NCBI GenBank assembly: GCA_947579665.1
Contig: OX388350.1
Span: 84,215,152 to 84,279,151, forward strand
Length of the DNA stretch: 64,000 nucleotides
DNA from: Sympetrum striolatum
Lineage: Eukaryota; Arthropoda; Insecta; Odonata; Libellulidae
Direction: 5' to 3'
The notes under the pieces were generated by a model that saw nothing but the letters and a program-made list of their open reading frames with translations, was not told where the DNA came from and did not search any database. Positions within the stretch are counted from its first letter, which is position 1. Every line of letters starts with the position of its first letter. The position numbers were made by a program, and so were the translations under genes. Of the stretch, positions 12,605 to 24,465 are shown piece by piece.

Positions 12605-13690
12605 GCTATATATGTAATTAACTATGAGGGTTAATTAACTGTTTGTTTATTAGTTGTTAGACTGATTCTATAGATTTGTCTCCTAACGTTCTTTTACTTA
12701 ATTGATATGTAAAATTCGAGGAAGGTTTAAGGTTCTTATTTCTTACAAAAGTCTGAATTTTCTGTTCTATTCATTACTCGAGAGAAAGTATAATTTGCTC
12801 ATCATCGGGTCAATTTGTAAAAATATAATAGCATTACTAATAACAATTATTTAATGGTCCAAAGATAAAACATTCTTTTATATAGGATAGGTTTAATGGG
12901 AGATAAAATACAATAATACATACATACAACAGTGGATCACTCAATTTATTATTATTTAAATGTTCAGGTACAGAACATTAAAATGTTATATGTAGAAATT
13001 CTTCAAGTTTAATTAAAAGGAGTCATATTCATATTTTACATACTTTAAATGATGTGGTAACTTATTACAGAATATAATGCCAATTTCTTTTTGGCCTTTT
13101 TATACAATGTTTATTCTGATAGAATTTTGATGTAGATTATTGTTAGTAAAATTAATATCAGAAGGTTGGACTTTGTAGAACACTGTGACGACAGAATCAG
13201 GAGAGTATGCTTTGTATGCTCCTCAACATATTTTTATTTATCGGGAGAGGATCCGGAAAAGAAGGGAAAGAAGGAAGCAAGGGTTAGAAAAGGTGTAGTT
13301 ATTTGTAATGTGGGTTTTATGGGAACGAATTTCAATTATTTCTAAAGAGTCCATTTTTTTTTCATATGGGACTCGGTGAAGTAATTTCCCCTCCAAGGAG
13401 CTGGAGTCTCCCCTAGCCCATACAGCACAGTCCGTGGGACATCGGTTTAATTAACATATAATGTACGTATAACAGATCGTATAAAAGATGGTTCCGTGGG
13501 TATAACTAACGTACAACTATGGTATAATTTGGGGCGTCATGTCCGTGCTGCGGCGTTTAAAATACGTATAACCCCACAGGAGTGCTGACGGTAATGACAT
13601 CTGTCGGCAGATGTCACTACTAAATTATTTTATTTTCGCTTGATGGTACTTCGTATTAGCTATTATATACAGTATACTAGCTTCGTATTA
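12605..13690. other. no gene recognised
   Basis: Non-coding. A stretch at about 13460-13580 repeats GTATAAC-like words several times and may be a small unassigned repeat. A TATAAAAG at 13480-13487 lies upstream of the proposed P-element end and is not assigned as its promoter. Confidence 0.4.
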
Positions 13691-16600
13691 CCATGGAAGA
13701 AGGATAGGAAGGTAAGGTGAGACGTTTTCCCGTATAGCTGTAGATGCCGTTCAAGATTGCGATCGCAGCGCCTCTAGCTGGATTTCTCACTGTCGTTTTG
13801 GTTTCGGTCGGAGTAAGTAATAAGCGGGAAAAATATCAAGATGGCACGTAACGAAGGAGGTTGTGGCTCGAAATCTAGAGTTTATTGTGCCGCATCATGG
13901 TGCGAGAATTTCTCTGGATGTAGGTTGGACCAACCTATAGCATTCTTTAGATTCCCAAAGGATGTGAAGAGGTAAATACCTTTACAGTGATTTTTTTTCT
14001 AAAATTTAGTTGAATTCGCTGAAATTCATAATGGCGTTTGTTATTCACAGGGCCGAGGAATGGCTGAAATTTACTCTTCGCGAAGATCTCGACGGAAGAA
14101 GTTTATCAAACCAGCGTTTGTGTAGTGAGCATTTTAGGGAGGAGGATTTGAAAACTAGAAATCCTCGAATGCTGCTAAAATGTGACGCCAAACCGAGTCT
14201 GTACGATTTGGCACCAAGTCGACCACATGGTAAGTGTTTAAGTATTTCTTTATAAAATTATTCATAATTTAATGAGTTCTTCATTTTATAAGTTCACCAT
14301 TTAATATATGCAGGAATTTTTTAGGTAAATTCATCCTGATTATGCAAATAATGTGACTTATTAAATTAGAATTGCTTGCTCTTGCTATTATTTCATTTGA
14401 ATGTTCGGAAGATCGAAACAAAGTTTTAATGCAAATTTAAATTGCAGGTAAAGAAACCAATGGTATGGACATGATAGGAGTTACTACAAATCCACAAACC
14501 CAGGAATATCAAGAATGTGGTAAGTCGGCTTGAAAATTATTCTGAAGATGTTTTGTTCATTTTACAAGTTCACGATGTAATTCATGCTACAATGTTTGTT
14601 TATTTGAATGATTTATAAACAGCACCAGTTTTCTAATGAAACAATTACTCATTTCAGAAACTCTGCCCGATATTGAGCCACAAGAGTTTATCTTAGAAAA
14701 TACAGTATGTTCTGAGAACCTGGAAGTTGAGGCAAATTTGTGTAAGTTTTTAAAGTTAAATATATTTTCTGTGTATTTTTCATTTTATGAATGTCTCGGA
14801 AGGGATTTAAATCTAATATGATTTATTTTTTCTTTGGCAGTGGCAGACTTGCCTCAGAATACTGAGTTGCAGACTCCAGGGACTCCGAAAAGGACTTCTG
14901 GCTTGGGAAATGGTGTGTGCAAGTTTATAATCAATTTTCTAATCTGCTGTTTTATATCTTGCAGAAGTAATAATTAAGCATGTATTGTTTTTGTAGCAAC
15001 ATCAAGCCAGGGAAGGTCAAGAAGTATGCCCACTCCGCGAACAATGGGGCGGCTAAGGAGGTATCAAAGAAAAATTGCTCTTCTCCGAGCAAGAGAATTT
15101 AGAAAGAAATTGTTTAAGGGTGATAGCTCACATGAAAGGGAGCAAATGATTGTAAATTGTAGGAGGTACTTGCCTAAATCATCCCACCAGTTGTTTATAG
15201 CACAAATGAGACTTGGAGAAGGTAGCAAGTTTGGGAGGCGTTGGTCCCCTTACATGAAGGATTTCGCCTTAAGCTTATATTACCATGGGCCTAGATCATA
15301 CAGATTCCTACAAAAAACACTTTGTCTTCCGTCAGTCAAGTCATTAAGGAACTGGCAGAAGAAGGTTGTAGTGCAACCAGGCATTGATAATAATGCTATG
15401 GAAGCACTGAAAAGGCACCGCAGCAACCTTACAGATACTGATTCTATTGTTTCTCTGATAACAGATGAAATTTCAATTAAAGATAATTTATTTTATGATG
15501 TTAGTTTAGATAGAATATTAGGATTTTGCAACTATGGTAATGGTGAGTGTTCTTCTGTTATTGGAAATCAATGTTTAGTTGCTATGATAAAAGGTATTAA
15601 TAGTAAGTGGAAACAGTGTTTAGACTACTGGGTTACTCACAATGGCACAAATGCAGACACTTTAATGAATATTGTATTAGATTGTATTAATAGACTTACT
15701 TTAATTGGCTTTAGGGTTAAGGTTATAATTTGTGACCAGGGGCCTCATAATCAGGCACTATGTAGGAAGCTGCTGGTAACACCAGAGGTTCCCTCTTTTG
15801 ACCATGCTGGGGAGAAAATTTATTTCATGTTTGATCCTCCCCATCTCATGAAATCCATGAGAAATAACCTGCTTAGGTATAATTTTAGTTTTGATGGTAC
15901 TTTAGTTGAATGGTCTCATTTCAAAACCTTGTTTGAGTTGACAGATCCTCTCAAGTTAAAAATGATTCCAAAGATTAAAAAAATCCACGTTGAGACCAGA
16001 GCTTTAAAAAACATGAAAGTTAAACTGGCTACTCAGGCATTTAGCCAAAGTGTTAGTGTTGCAATGTGTGCCTTTGTTGGGATGAAAAAACTCGGTGAGA
16101 ATGCACTAAACACAGCCCAGTTCTTTGAATTTATGGATAAATTGTTCGATTCTTTCAACAGCAGTCAGTTAAGGATTCACCCTTTCAAATACAGGTATGC
16201 CATGATGGATGGTAGTCCCCATGTTGAATTTTTGAAGGACGCATACCGAAAGTTGCAAGGGAGCAATTTTGTTGGGTGCAGGAGGCAGCCAGCCTGCTTG
16301 AAAGGGTGGCTTATAAGTATTAGTTGTTTAGTAAGTTTATATTTAGAATTGAAGGATCAATTTAGTATCCCAAAACTCTGCACTAGGGTTTTGAATCAGG
16401 ATGCATTGGAAAACATGTTCTCTGTGATCCGACAGCAACATGGGTGTAATGACAACCCAACAGTCGTGCAGTTTGGAAAGGGATTTAAGCATTTAATGCT
16501 CACATCACTTTCCAAATTGTCATCAGAGTCTAATTCTGAATTAGACTTGGAGGGATTTCTTGTAAAAATTAATGAATTTCTATTAACTAATGAACCAGAA

Positions 16601-17231
16601 TGTAACCAAACTGCTGTGAGAGAAGATGATGTAACTGATTTCACTGTTGATGTAGATTTAGATGTAGGTGAGTTAAATGTTTTATACTATGTTGCTGGAT
16701 TTATTTGTAGAATGTTTTTTAAGAGGCATAATTGCTCTAGGTGCAAGGTAGCTATGGTGAATCCTTCACAAACTCCCGTAACATACAATTACGAATATTT
16801 TGCTTACTTGAAAGGATATAGACAACTGGGTGGGGATTTTGGTCACCGCCACCTGCCAAAGGCCACTATTTTCAATTGTATTAAGGAGTGGGAGGTATTG
16901 TTTCAGGGCCTTTTCCCTGAAAAATATCAATTTGAAAACATAAGCTGTATTTTAAAAAATGTGCTAAGAAAGTCTCCTGGATATAGAGCCATATCTCTTC
17001 CTTGTGAAGAATCTGGCGAGATATTGCTGCAATCATTTGTTAGATGTAGGATTTTTTGGGGGGTTAGGTTTTTGAATGATTTAAGGGTTTCGCAATGTTG
17101 ATTTTCATGAATGACATGTTAGTTTTAAGTAGAGTAAGTAAACATAATTTGTATCTATTGCATGGATACCTGTAAATATTGTATATTCTTTTCTTTGAAA
17201 TTCATTATAGTTTAATTAAGTCCTTCCATAT
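13691..17231 (+). mobile_element. P-element/THAP9-like transposon
   Basis: This holds the intact six-exon transposase. The proposed 5' terminus starts CCATGGAAGAAGGATAGGAA at 13691. The same sequence with three differences over 22 bases occurs at 23433, at the far end of the second copy, as expected for terminal inverted repeats of the P superfamily (about 31 bp in Drosophila P). The 3' non-coding part agrees with the second copy as far as 17231 and then diverges. The true 3' terminus therefore may be missing here, or may be the short CCATATGGAAGGA-like end at 17221-17233. No 8-bp target duplication was found. Confidence 0.7.
13841..17101 (+). CDS. THAP-domain P-element-type transposase (THAP9-like), 6 exons, 880 aa
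   Basis: Exons are 13841-13971, 14051-14229, 14448-14519, 14658-14741, 14841-14912 and 14997-17101. All introns are GT-AG, phases join without a stop, and the spliced length is 2643 nt. Residues 1-100 form a THAP zinc finger: C16, C21, W48, C68 and H71 (CSEHF). Catalytic motifs of the P/THAP9 RNase H-like core are present: D336 in TDEISI, D426 in CDQGPHNQAL, and E651 in QDALENMFSVIRQQHG. FDPPHLMKSMRNNL at about 458-471 matches the conserved insertion-domain motif (GTP-binding in Drosophila P). The basic stretch before the core (residues 190-215) is typical. The start is the first ATG before the finger. No disabling change is seen. It could be an active transposase or a domesticated THAP9-like gene; the nearby truncated copy favours a recent transposon. 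Confidence 0.92.
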
Positions 17232-17613
17232 GGTCCGCAATAGGCGATTGCGGCTATTACTACAGAGTATTCCATGAGACAGAAATGGAATATAGCAGTT
17301 TTTACGGTTTATTCTTGTTTGTCGATGATTATAACAAGATAAACTTTGTTTTTCCGTTTAGGAATATTATTCCCTTCGGTGCATATTCAATATTATTGCT
17401 TGAATCGAGTTCATTGGAGTGCTCGAGTATATTAAAGTGTCGCAGGCTTTTCTCGTTATTTATAATTATTAATATTGACTTTATAGCTTCCCAGAAGATC
17501 ATGAAAGGAGAAAACTATTGATTCTCAGCTTGAGGAGAAAGGATTTTGTGCCCTCTAAACACTCTAAAATCTGGAAAACTTTCCTGAAACCCTACATAAC
17601 GTTATTTTGCATA
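17232..17613. other. short spacer with a small hairpin
   Basis: DNA between the P-like element and the Tigger element. CCGCAAT (17235-17241) and ATTGCGG (17247-17253) form a 7-bp stem with a 5-base loop. A 78-codon ORF at 17285-17521 has no recognisable domain. Confidence 0.4.
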
Positions 17614-18209
17614 TACAGTAGAACCTCAATTTTACGAAGTTGAAGGGACCCAAAAATTTGCGCTTTGTAAAATTTGGGCTTTGTAAATTTGAGGTTTTCT
17701 TTCAACCAATCGAAATCTCTACAATACCCAACCAGGTTCAGTAACACAGTGCATAAAGTCAAATGGGATTTAAAGGAAGGTAATATTTCAATAAAATGAA
17801 TTATACATCCAGTTTAATGTTTAATACAACAGAAAAAATTCAAAATTTTTTACTTTTCAAAATAACCATAAATAATTTTTTGTTTTTTGGAAGTTTCAAT
17901 GAAAGATGGGGTGATTTTCTCAATACCTGAAAGGTAATAATTGAATAAATCAGGTACACCATCAGTAAACATTTGAAAATTGTGAAGAACTTTTATTGTG
18001 TCTTAATTCATCCCTTGTAGGGAGGGAAGGTGCTTCTGGGTCATCTTCATAGCTTGTAGAAGAGATATCTAAGTTCACTTCATCCTCATCTTCTTCGTCT
18101 TCACTAAAGTCACTGCAGTCATGCGTCATCACATGAGAGTCACACTTGACATATGACTCAACATGAGAGGATGTATCTGGGATGTTTTGATTTAGTTGTG
18201 CCATTTCAC

Positions 18210-18302
18210 AAGGAAGTAATTTAGATTCAACTGGTGTTTACACCCCCTGCCACACGCCGAAAGGCGGCTTGTAGGGTATTAATGTAGATGTAGATGTAGA
18301 TG
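18210..18302 (+). mobile_element. LINE 3' tail, 5'-truncated insertion
   Basis: This 90-bp piece matches the last 90 bases of the LINE copy at 34218-34305. It includes the hairpin ACGCCGAAAGGCG and the tail of GATGTA repeats. It interrupts the C-terminal coding part of the Tigger transposase. This is what a very short 5'-truncated target-primed insertion would leave. No clear target duplication was seen. Confidence 0.75.
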
Positions 18303-19161
18303 TTTCTTTACTTAGGAGGTCCTGTAGTGTGGGACCTCTGTCTCTATAATTGATGTGTCGCCAAAACCAGCAGATCTCCAACAGTTGGAAATAGTGTTTG
18401 CAATGACACTGTCCCATGCTCTGGAAATTCGTTGCATAGCATGGAGCAATGTCCATGAAGGCACATCTTAAATGTATGCGTACCAAAGCTGTGTTTACAG
18501 AAAGCTAAACTATGCAGGTCTAAACTTGACAAATAATTATGAGGATGAAATAAGACTAATTTCTGTTGCAAACAAGAGTCACAAGCTCATTAAATCAGAA
18601 CTGATTCCTCATGAGTCATGAGCGTTACCCACATGGCTCTCCAGGAGCCAATGTGCAGTATATTTGCTTCAAATTGAAAGGATTTAAAAATTAGACTACG
18701 ATTATACTGATTCCCTTTATAGCATAGACCTTATTTCAAAGCCTAGGAGACTCACTTAAGTCAAAGTGAATGAAACTCACAGCCTTGAATCCCAAGAAAC
18801 TAGCTCGTAAATATTTTAAGTCATTTAAGAACTTTACTTAAGTTAATTTGAAACTCCCTCTTTTTTTATAATCGTTCTACTACGCTCACGTTGACTACGC
18901 TGACGTTTAGCGGTGATTTTCGAGAATTGCTTACTCGCGGGTACTTTAAACGATCTTGTCGCATGACAAATCACAAGTCGCGATCGCAAATTCTTACCTA
19001 ACGACGTAAAACGCTTTTAATTAATAAATTACGTATTGAAAATGCATAAAAACTTAAGTAATAGTGACGTATTACTACAAATTTAGTATTCTTTAATTAA
19101 ACTAATTTCCATGACTGCTGCAACAAACAACTTCCACAGGAATGCTACTTTCAAGTAAAAG

Positions 19162-19286
19162 TAGTAGTATTGTTAAAAGTGCTTCGACATTTTAGGTCAT
19201 TTCGCACATTGGCTCCCACCGGGAATCGAACCCGGGACCGCTTTCACCAATGGCAAACGCGCTGTCTACATGACTATCCGGGAGCC
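19162..19286 (-). mobile_element. tRNA-derived SINE, copy 1 (with 12-bp target duplication)
   Basis: Read on the minus strand it starts GGCTCCCGGATAGTCATGTA. An A-box-like TAGTCATGTAGACAGCG is followed by the B-box GGTTCGATTCC in a perfect 5-bp T-stem (CCGGG/CCCGG). An acceptor-like GGGAGCC pairs with the 5' GGCTCCC. A 50-bp unrelated body follows, then a tail of CTA repeats. Perfect 12-bp duplications TTCAAGTAAAAG flank it (19150-19161, 19287-19298). The anticodon arm is imperfect and lacks U33, so it is a SINE, not a tRNA gene. It sits inside the Tigger transposase. Confidence 0.9.
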
Positions 19287-20977
19287 TTCAAGTAAAAGGT
19301 TTCCCAAAGTTCTGTGATGGGGAACTTACCAAGCGTCCAAAGATAGTGCTGGTCGAGAAATCTTCGGTAGTGGACTTTAAAGCTGTTAATTATTCCTATG
19401 TCCAGCGGTTGCATCTTACAGGTGCTATTTGGACTCAGAAAAAGTACTTTCTGCAAGAAGATAATTTGCTTCTGAAATATGTCCGTCGCCATCCATGCTT
19501 TTTTATTACTTTCATACAACACAGGCAAATTTTTCACGTTCTTGAAGCAACGCGGAGCTCTTGATTTTGCTATCACAACTGGTTTCAACTTTTCGGATCC
19601 ATCTTTGTTACATATCAGCATTACTGTAACCCTATCCTTAGATTTTTTTGCCTCCGCGACATTTTTTACCATGGGTCCCGAGGGTGGAGTCAGGTAATGC
19701 CTTGAAAAACAAACCTGTTTCATCCAGGTTGTATATATCTCGAGGGGAATATTTAGACACAATGTCATCTTTTATTTCATACCACTGCGTTTTTTGTGTG
19801 GACGTCACCTTCTTCTCCACAGATTTTCATTGAAGTGATTCCGTATCTTTTCTTGAATCTATCAAGCCACCCAAAGTTGTCGCACTTCAGTTTAAGAGCC
19901 AAAACCTGAGCCTTCTCCCTCAGGATTGGTCCACATATAGGCAATTTGCACGCATGACACTTAAAAAAAATTACGCAGCTGATTATCAAATTGCGACGAT
20001 GAGATCTCATCATCTCACCTCGAGGTACTTTGTTTTTAATGATATTGTTGTGAGACTCAAAATTTTTTCACTTGAATGATACTTCCGAGAAATTTCTGTT
20101 TTTGTCTGCCCACGATCACGTACTTCCTTGATAATTTACATTTTGGTGACCAAACTCAGGGACTTCCTCTTTTTCTTGGTCAGCGATGTTTTATCCATTA
20201 TTTTACTAATAGGCACACGGGATATCACAACTGATCACAACACAGGCCACCTCACGCAGAGAGTGATTTTCACTGTACGCGCACAACTTTTCCTCGCTTG
20301 GAGACCAACATTTTTCAGGGTGTCCACCATCCAACCATTATTTTTCAATCTTTTACTAACCAATTAAACATCCGAAATCCCTGCAGCAGCCTTGAGATTT
20401 TATGTAGTCGCACTCCAATTTAGCATCCAAGACCTGAGCCCAAAACACCCCAAGTCGAAAACAAATTCTTATCATGCTCTATTCTCTCAATCTGTCCAAA
20501 TAGAAACCATATACTCCTGGAAACTGCTGATCTATAAGATCCCAGGTCGCTGATTCGCGATATTACCAGAAAGCTTGATGAAGAAAGAAAGAGCACGGCT
20601 ACGCCATATTAGCTATAATTGTTTGCGAAAACTGTAATCAAAATGTTTGTATCTCACGAAATTTTTACATTTTCTCATCTAAAATACATGGGATGAGAGT
20701 CCTCCCAATATAGACGATCTGGATTCAGCTGCTCCGGTTTACGGCGATCGTCATCCCATTGTATTGAGCTCAGTGCGAGAAAACCATTTCAGATACTTCG
20801 TAAAACCGGGGTTCATTCACTCCTAGGGACCGGCATCTCACTTCGTAAAACATGAAATCGAGGTTTTACGTAAAACCGAGGTCATTTTACATGTACAAAG
20901 ATCGGGACCGGCGAAATGGTTCGTAAAACTGTGTCACTTCGTAAAATCGAGGTTCGTAAAAACGGGGTTCTACTGTA

Positions 20978-22046
20978 ATTATTTTAATTTACATAAATAA
21001 CTTGCCAAAAATTCTTATATCAAACATCCCTTTATTTGCTGCCAATTGTAATATTTGTCAAGCAATTAGAAACCTTGGAGATTACACCGCATTAACCTTA
21101 CAAGTTAACCTTACAAAATTGCACGTATGGCTTCTTAAAAGTAAATTACAATGCAATGCTAGGAAATATAAACTAATGAACTTCAACTGAAATAAATTTA
21201 AATTCAATTACAACATGTAGTAATGTGAAGTATCACGTAGCAGAGAAATGGCTTCCTTTACATGTCTTGTTTTAGAAGCCTCTGTGAAAAAGATCTCGGA
21301 TGGAGAGATGGCCTGTTGCGTAAAATTAAACTTTCTGAATCTTTGTCTTACACTTACCTTCTGTAAACATAGCTGTATTGTTTTTAAAATATGTATTACT
21401 AAGAAATGAAACCTGAGGGTGGCGTTAGCCGAAACCGGTCGTTTTTAAATAAATAACACAGTGTGGAAATTACGAAGTGCCTTATTTATTTCTTATTATG
21501 GCTTTCCACGAAGTCCGGCCTAATACCATAGAATTTAATATGTATTAATTTATAATTTATATCTAAATAATGATACTTAAATATGAATGAATTCTAAATG
21601 TGAGAAGTTGTCAGTGATGCGGCAGGAGGATGTTTCCTAAAACTTTGTTAAAGAAGTGATTATTAAATATTATCAGAAAAATCCCACTGTAATTTCATTC
21701 CATTCTAAATCATTTCCTTTATTTGGAGCTATACCTATACCAGTAGTTGATTCAACCGGAGGCATATCAAGGTACAGTTTCCAATTTATTCAATTTACAA
21801 ATATTCGCAAAAATCGACGAACCTGTCTCGTTTTGAAGACTCGTAACTTTTGAATGGAGGAAGTTAAGTATCTTGTTCTTTCATTCGTTGAAATAAATTG
21901 AGTGCGTTTCTATTAAATTATTCATGAAATTTCCACATTGTTTAAATATGAAAGAAAATGTTAACTGTGATATTCGACCACTTAAACCCAAGTTTGCCTT
22001 AGTTTTAAACGTTACTCTAGCTATATGTGTAATTTAAACTTAACAA
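20978..22046. other. non-coding; hammerhead-like motif inside
   Basis: No gene recognised. The only structured piece is at 21407-21446 (listed separately). Short ORFs at 21002-21190 and 21656-21853 look random. Confidence 0.4.
21407..21446 (+). ncRNA. hammerhead-ribozyme-like motif, possibly a Penelope-like element remnant
   Basis: The sequence CCTGAGGGTGGCGTTAGCC is followed by GAAAC and CGGTC. It resembles a minimal hammerhead: CUGANG core, stem-loop GGC-GTTA-GCC, GAAA, and a GTC cleavage triplet. GAAAC before the core can pair with GTTTT after GTC as stem I. The expected A at the end of CUGANGA is G, so activity is doubtful. Minimal hammerheads of this style are known from Penelope-like retroelements and retrozymes. 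I saw no reverse transcriptase beside it. Confidence 0.35.
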
Positions 22047-22404
22047 CACTTAAACGTCATTTTTTCCAGAAATGTTCGAAAAAATCAACGAAAACTGGGA
22101 ATTTATTCGAAACTTTCAGTTTTTTTGCTCTCTTCCTTTCCTTGCTTGATCTTGCTTTTCATCCGAGTAAACCTAGTCAAAATGATTCTCTTTTTGAAGA
22201 ACTCGACGGAAGTATCTTAATATTCCACTTAAACGTAATTTTCTCCGGGTATGTTCGAAAAACTCAACGATAACTGGGAATTTATTTGAAATTTTGTTAT
22301 TTTGTATTTATCTTGCTTTTTACTCGAGTAAACCTTGATGAGTTGATACTCGTTCCGAAGAACTCGACGAGAGGTATCTAAATATTCTTAAACAATGATA
22401 AATA
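22047..22404. repeat. two-unit tandem repeat, period 179 bp
   Basis: The block starting CACTTAAACGTCATTTT at 22047 recurs as CACTTAAACGTAATTTT at 22226. Shared phrases follow in the same order: TGTTCGAAAAA, AACTGGGAATTTATT, GAGTAAACCT and GAAGAACTCGACG. Identity by eye is about 75-80 percent. No coding function is seen. Confidence 0.7.
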
Positions 22405-23432
22405 TATACCCGACGTTGATTATTATTATAAGAAAACTTTAAGTGGAAACTCTACTATCTATTAAAATAATATACGCATTAACTACGTAGTTCAGAGTTA
22501 CTTAAAAACTCGATTTTTTCAAGATGAAACTCCATAGCGTATTTGAATTGCCGCTAGAAAACGGAAAAGTCACGTGGTTTAATGCTGTAACATCGGCTCG
22601 GCTACTGCGCAGCCTGTCCAGCACTCTACCCCATCCTTACACTATGATAACCACCGTCCCCCCCTTCCCAAAGTTAGTTAGCTAAGTCTCCGCATCGCGG
22701 CGCTGTGCGTAAAGCAAATTTGAGATTGGGCCCAAACGGCACAAACTTGATAGTTGGCGGCAATTAGCATTCTGTTGATGTCTTGGACGCTTCCGTACCT
22801 ACAGTATATCTAGTTTGCAGTTTAGAGAGAACATTTTAAGTTCCAGGTTCGTATCATACTTCATCTTTATATATCATTTACATTTATTCTATCGCTGGTT
22901 TGTATCAATCTTCACATTAATGCTTTCTTTCATTGATTTCGTTTTCTTTGATCTTGTTTCCAGGCCATTAAGAACTGATAGTGCAAGCAGGAATTAAGTG
23001 TTGGACGAAACCTCCCTATCATCTATCAAGGTAGGATTACAGTGATTTCTCCTTTATTATTTGCTTTGATTTAAGATTTTCATGATTTTTTTTTGTTTCT
23101 TTAATTCATTTTCCACATGTACTCTATATTTATTTGATCGAAACACTAAGGATAATGAAGTCGAGTGAAGTGAAGTTGTAGTTTCTCCTTGATTAATTGC
23201 TTTGATTTAAGATTATCATGAAGTTTTCTTGTTTCTAGAGCGGAGGAATTGCTGCCCATCTTATGCAGGTGTGATGCTGTGACTATTTTGTTCTGTTAAT
23301 GTTATTAAATAAATAAATTTATTGAAAATTTAGTAAATGTTTCTCATGCAATAATTTTCCCATCCAAATCTCAACTATTCGTCTACGTTCCGTGATTTCT
23401 TAATTATAATGTATAACAATTTAAGAGTAATA
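22405..23432. other. no gene recognised; short direct repeat
   Basis: A phrase of about 55 bp (TTTCTCCTTTATTATTTGCT onwards) at 23047 recurs at 23183 with a few changes. A CACGTG site lies at about 22572. Nothing else is supported. Confidence 0.4.
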
Positions 23433-24250
23433 CCATGGAACAATAATAGGAAGGGAAGCTCCCATAAGCCCCATAGTATAAATTAGTCAGTGCTGCACTC
23501 TGGTGAGTCAGCGGGACGAAATTTGCGGCAATTCAAACCCATTGGTTTGCATTTGCTGGTAAGCATCCTCAAGAAGCGTTACAGATTTTATTTACTTGTA
23601 TTTTTAACAAATGACATGAGGCTAACTTTTAACTAATTCTCAAATATATAGCAGAGATATAATTTCAATAAATTTGAACGGATATATCTTAAACCATCAA
23701 CAAAGGAAGAACTCAGAACAAAGTATGATAAAAACAGTATTTATTGGCATTGCAAGTATTGCACAAAGACAAGAATATACAGGATTTACAGGCAATCATA
23801 CTGTGATACTTTTCACTAATAAACATACTATATACAATGAATCAAAACATACTAATACAAAATATGGAAGGACTTAATTAAACTATAATGAATTTCAAAG
23901 AAAAGAATATACAATATTTACAGGTATCCATGCAATAGATACAAATTATGTTTACTTACTCTACTTAAAACTAACATGTCATTCATGAAAATCAACATTG
24001 CGAAACCCTTAAATCATTCAAAAACCTAACCCCCCAAAAAATCCTACATCTAACAAATGATTGCAGCAATATCTCGCCAGATTCTTCACAAGGAAGAGAT
24101 ATGGCTCTATATCCAGGAGACTTTCTTAGCACATTTTTTAAAATACAGCTTATGTTTTCAAATTGATATTTTTCAGGGAAAAGGCCCTGAAACAATACCT
24201 CCCACTCCTTAATACAATTGAAAATAGTGGCCTTTGGCAGGTGGCGGTGA
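23433..24250 (-). mobile_element. truncated second copy of the P-like element, 3' part
   Basis: Bases 23862-24250 are the exact reverse complement, by eye, of 16843-17231: the last 85 codons and the start of the 3' UTR of the P-like transposase. The copy then continues for about 430 bp not found in copy 1. It ends at 23433 with CCATGGAACAATAATAGGAA, matching the 5' terminus of copy 1. At 24251 it breaks off into unrelated DNA, so the 5' two-thirds of the element is missing. Confidence 0.8.
23992..24250 (-). pseudogene. P-like transposase C-terminal fragment
   Basis: Encodes the same final residues as the intact transposase, from HRHLPKATIFNCIKEWEV to NDLRVSQC and stop. The open frame continues to 24378 with unrelated residues beyond the break. 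Only the end of the protein is present, without catalytic residues. Confidence 0.9.
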
Positions 24251-24465
24251 TTGATTACCCTTTGAGAAAGAGATGAAATAAAATGATTGGGAGAGGGGCG
24301 TAATTTAGTGCGTGTTGGGTGGGTTATAGAGGAAGATAAGGTATTGGGAAGGAATGGTATTCCAAGTACGTTGGGCATTGGTGTTAAGGGTCTCGGTGGA
24401 GCAGTGGGTGGGTTAAGATAGGAATGGTTGGGATAGTGGGATAGATAGAGTGGTTGCCTTAGTAG

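Larger units (their letters stand above)
17848..20198 (-). pseudogene. Tigger-like (CENP-B/DDE) transposase pseudogene
   Basis: Read on the minus strand from ATG at 20198: an N-terminal psq-type helix-turn-helix (KKKRKSLSLVTKM then a stop, then IIKEVRDRG), a CENP-B-type domain (LREKAQVLALKL, GWLDRFKKRYGI at about 19850-19930), and the DDE domain start (YNLDETGLFFKALP, 19720-19780). The DDE domain continues through KDRVTVMLICNKDGS and MQPLDIGIINSFKVHYRRFL. The stretch between IFQKQ and FLSPNSTCKMQPLD lacks the segment that normally carries the second catalytic Asp (DNA-like motif), so there is an internal deletion near 19420-19450. After the SINE, AWDSVIANTISNCWRSAGF is kept at about 18360-18450. 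The acidic C-terminus follows beyond the LINE tail. Several frameshifts; not functional. Confidence 0.88.
17616..20975 (-). mobile_element. Tigger/pogo-type DNA transposon, about 3.36 kb, nested insertions
   Basis: The left end reads CAGTAGAACCTCAATTTTAC and the right end, read inward, CAGTAGAACCCCGTTTTTAC. Both are flanked by TA (17614-17615 and 20976-20977), the Tc1/mariner-pogo target. Subterminal TTCGTAAAA(C/T)-type words recur many times between about 20790 and 20960 and near the left end. The transposase is on the minus strand and damaged. A LINE 3' tail (18210-18302) and a SINE (19162-19286) have landed inside it, so it is older than both. Confidence 0.9.

Noticed and set aside
13480..13487. 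TATA box for the P-like transposase
   Set aside because: It lies about 210 bp upstream of the proposed element end and 360 bp before the ATG; such words are common in AT-rich DNA.
14010..14255. Separate small gene starting at 14010
   Set aside because: It is exon 2 of the THAP transposase read with intron sequence on both sides.
19162..19286. A genuine tRNA gene
   Set aside because: The anticodon arm is imperfect, a body and CTA tail are attached, and target duplications flank it, so it is a SINE.
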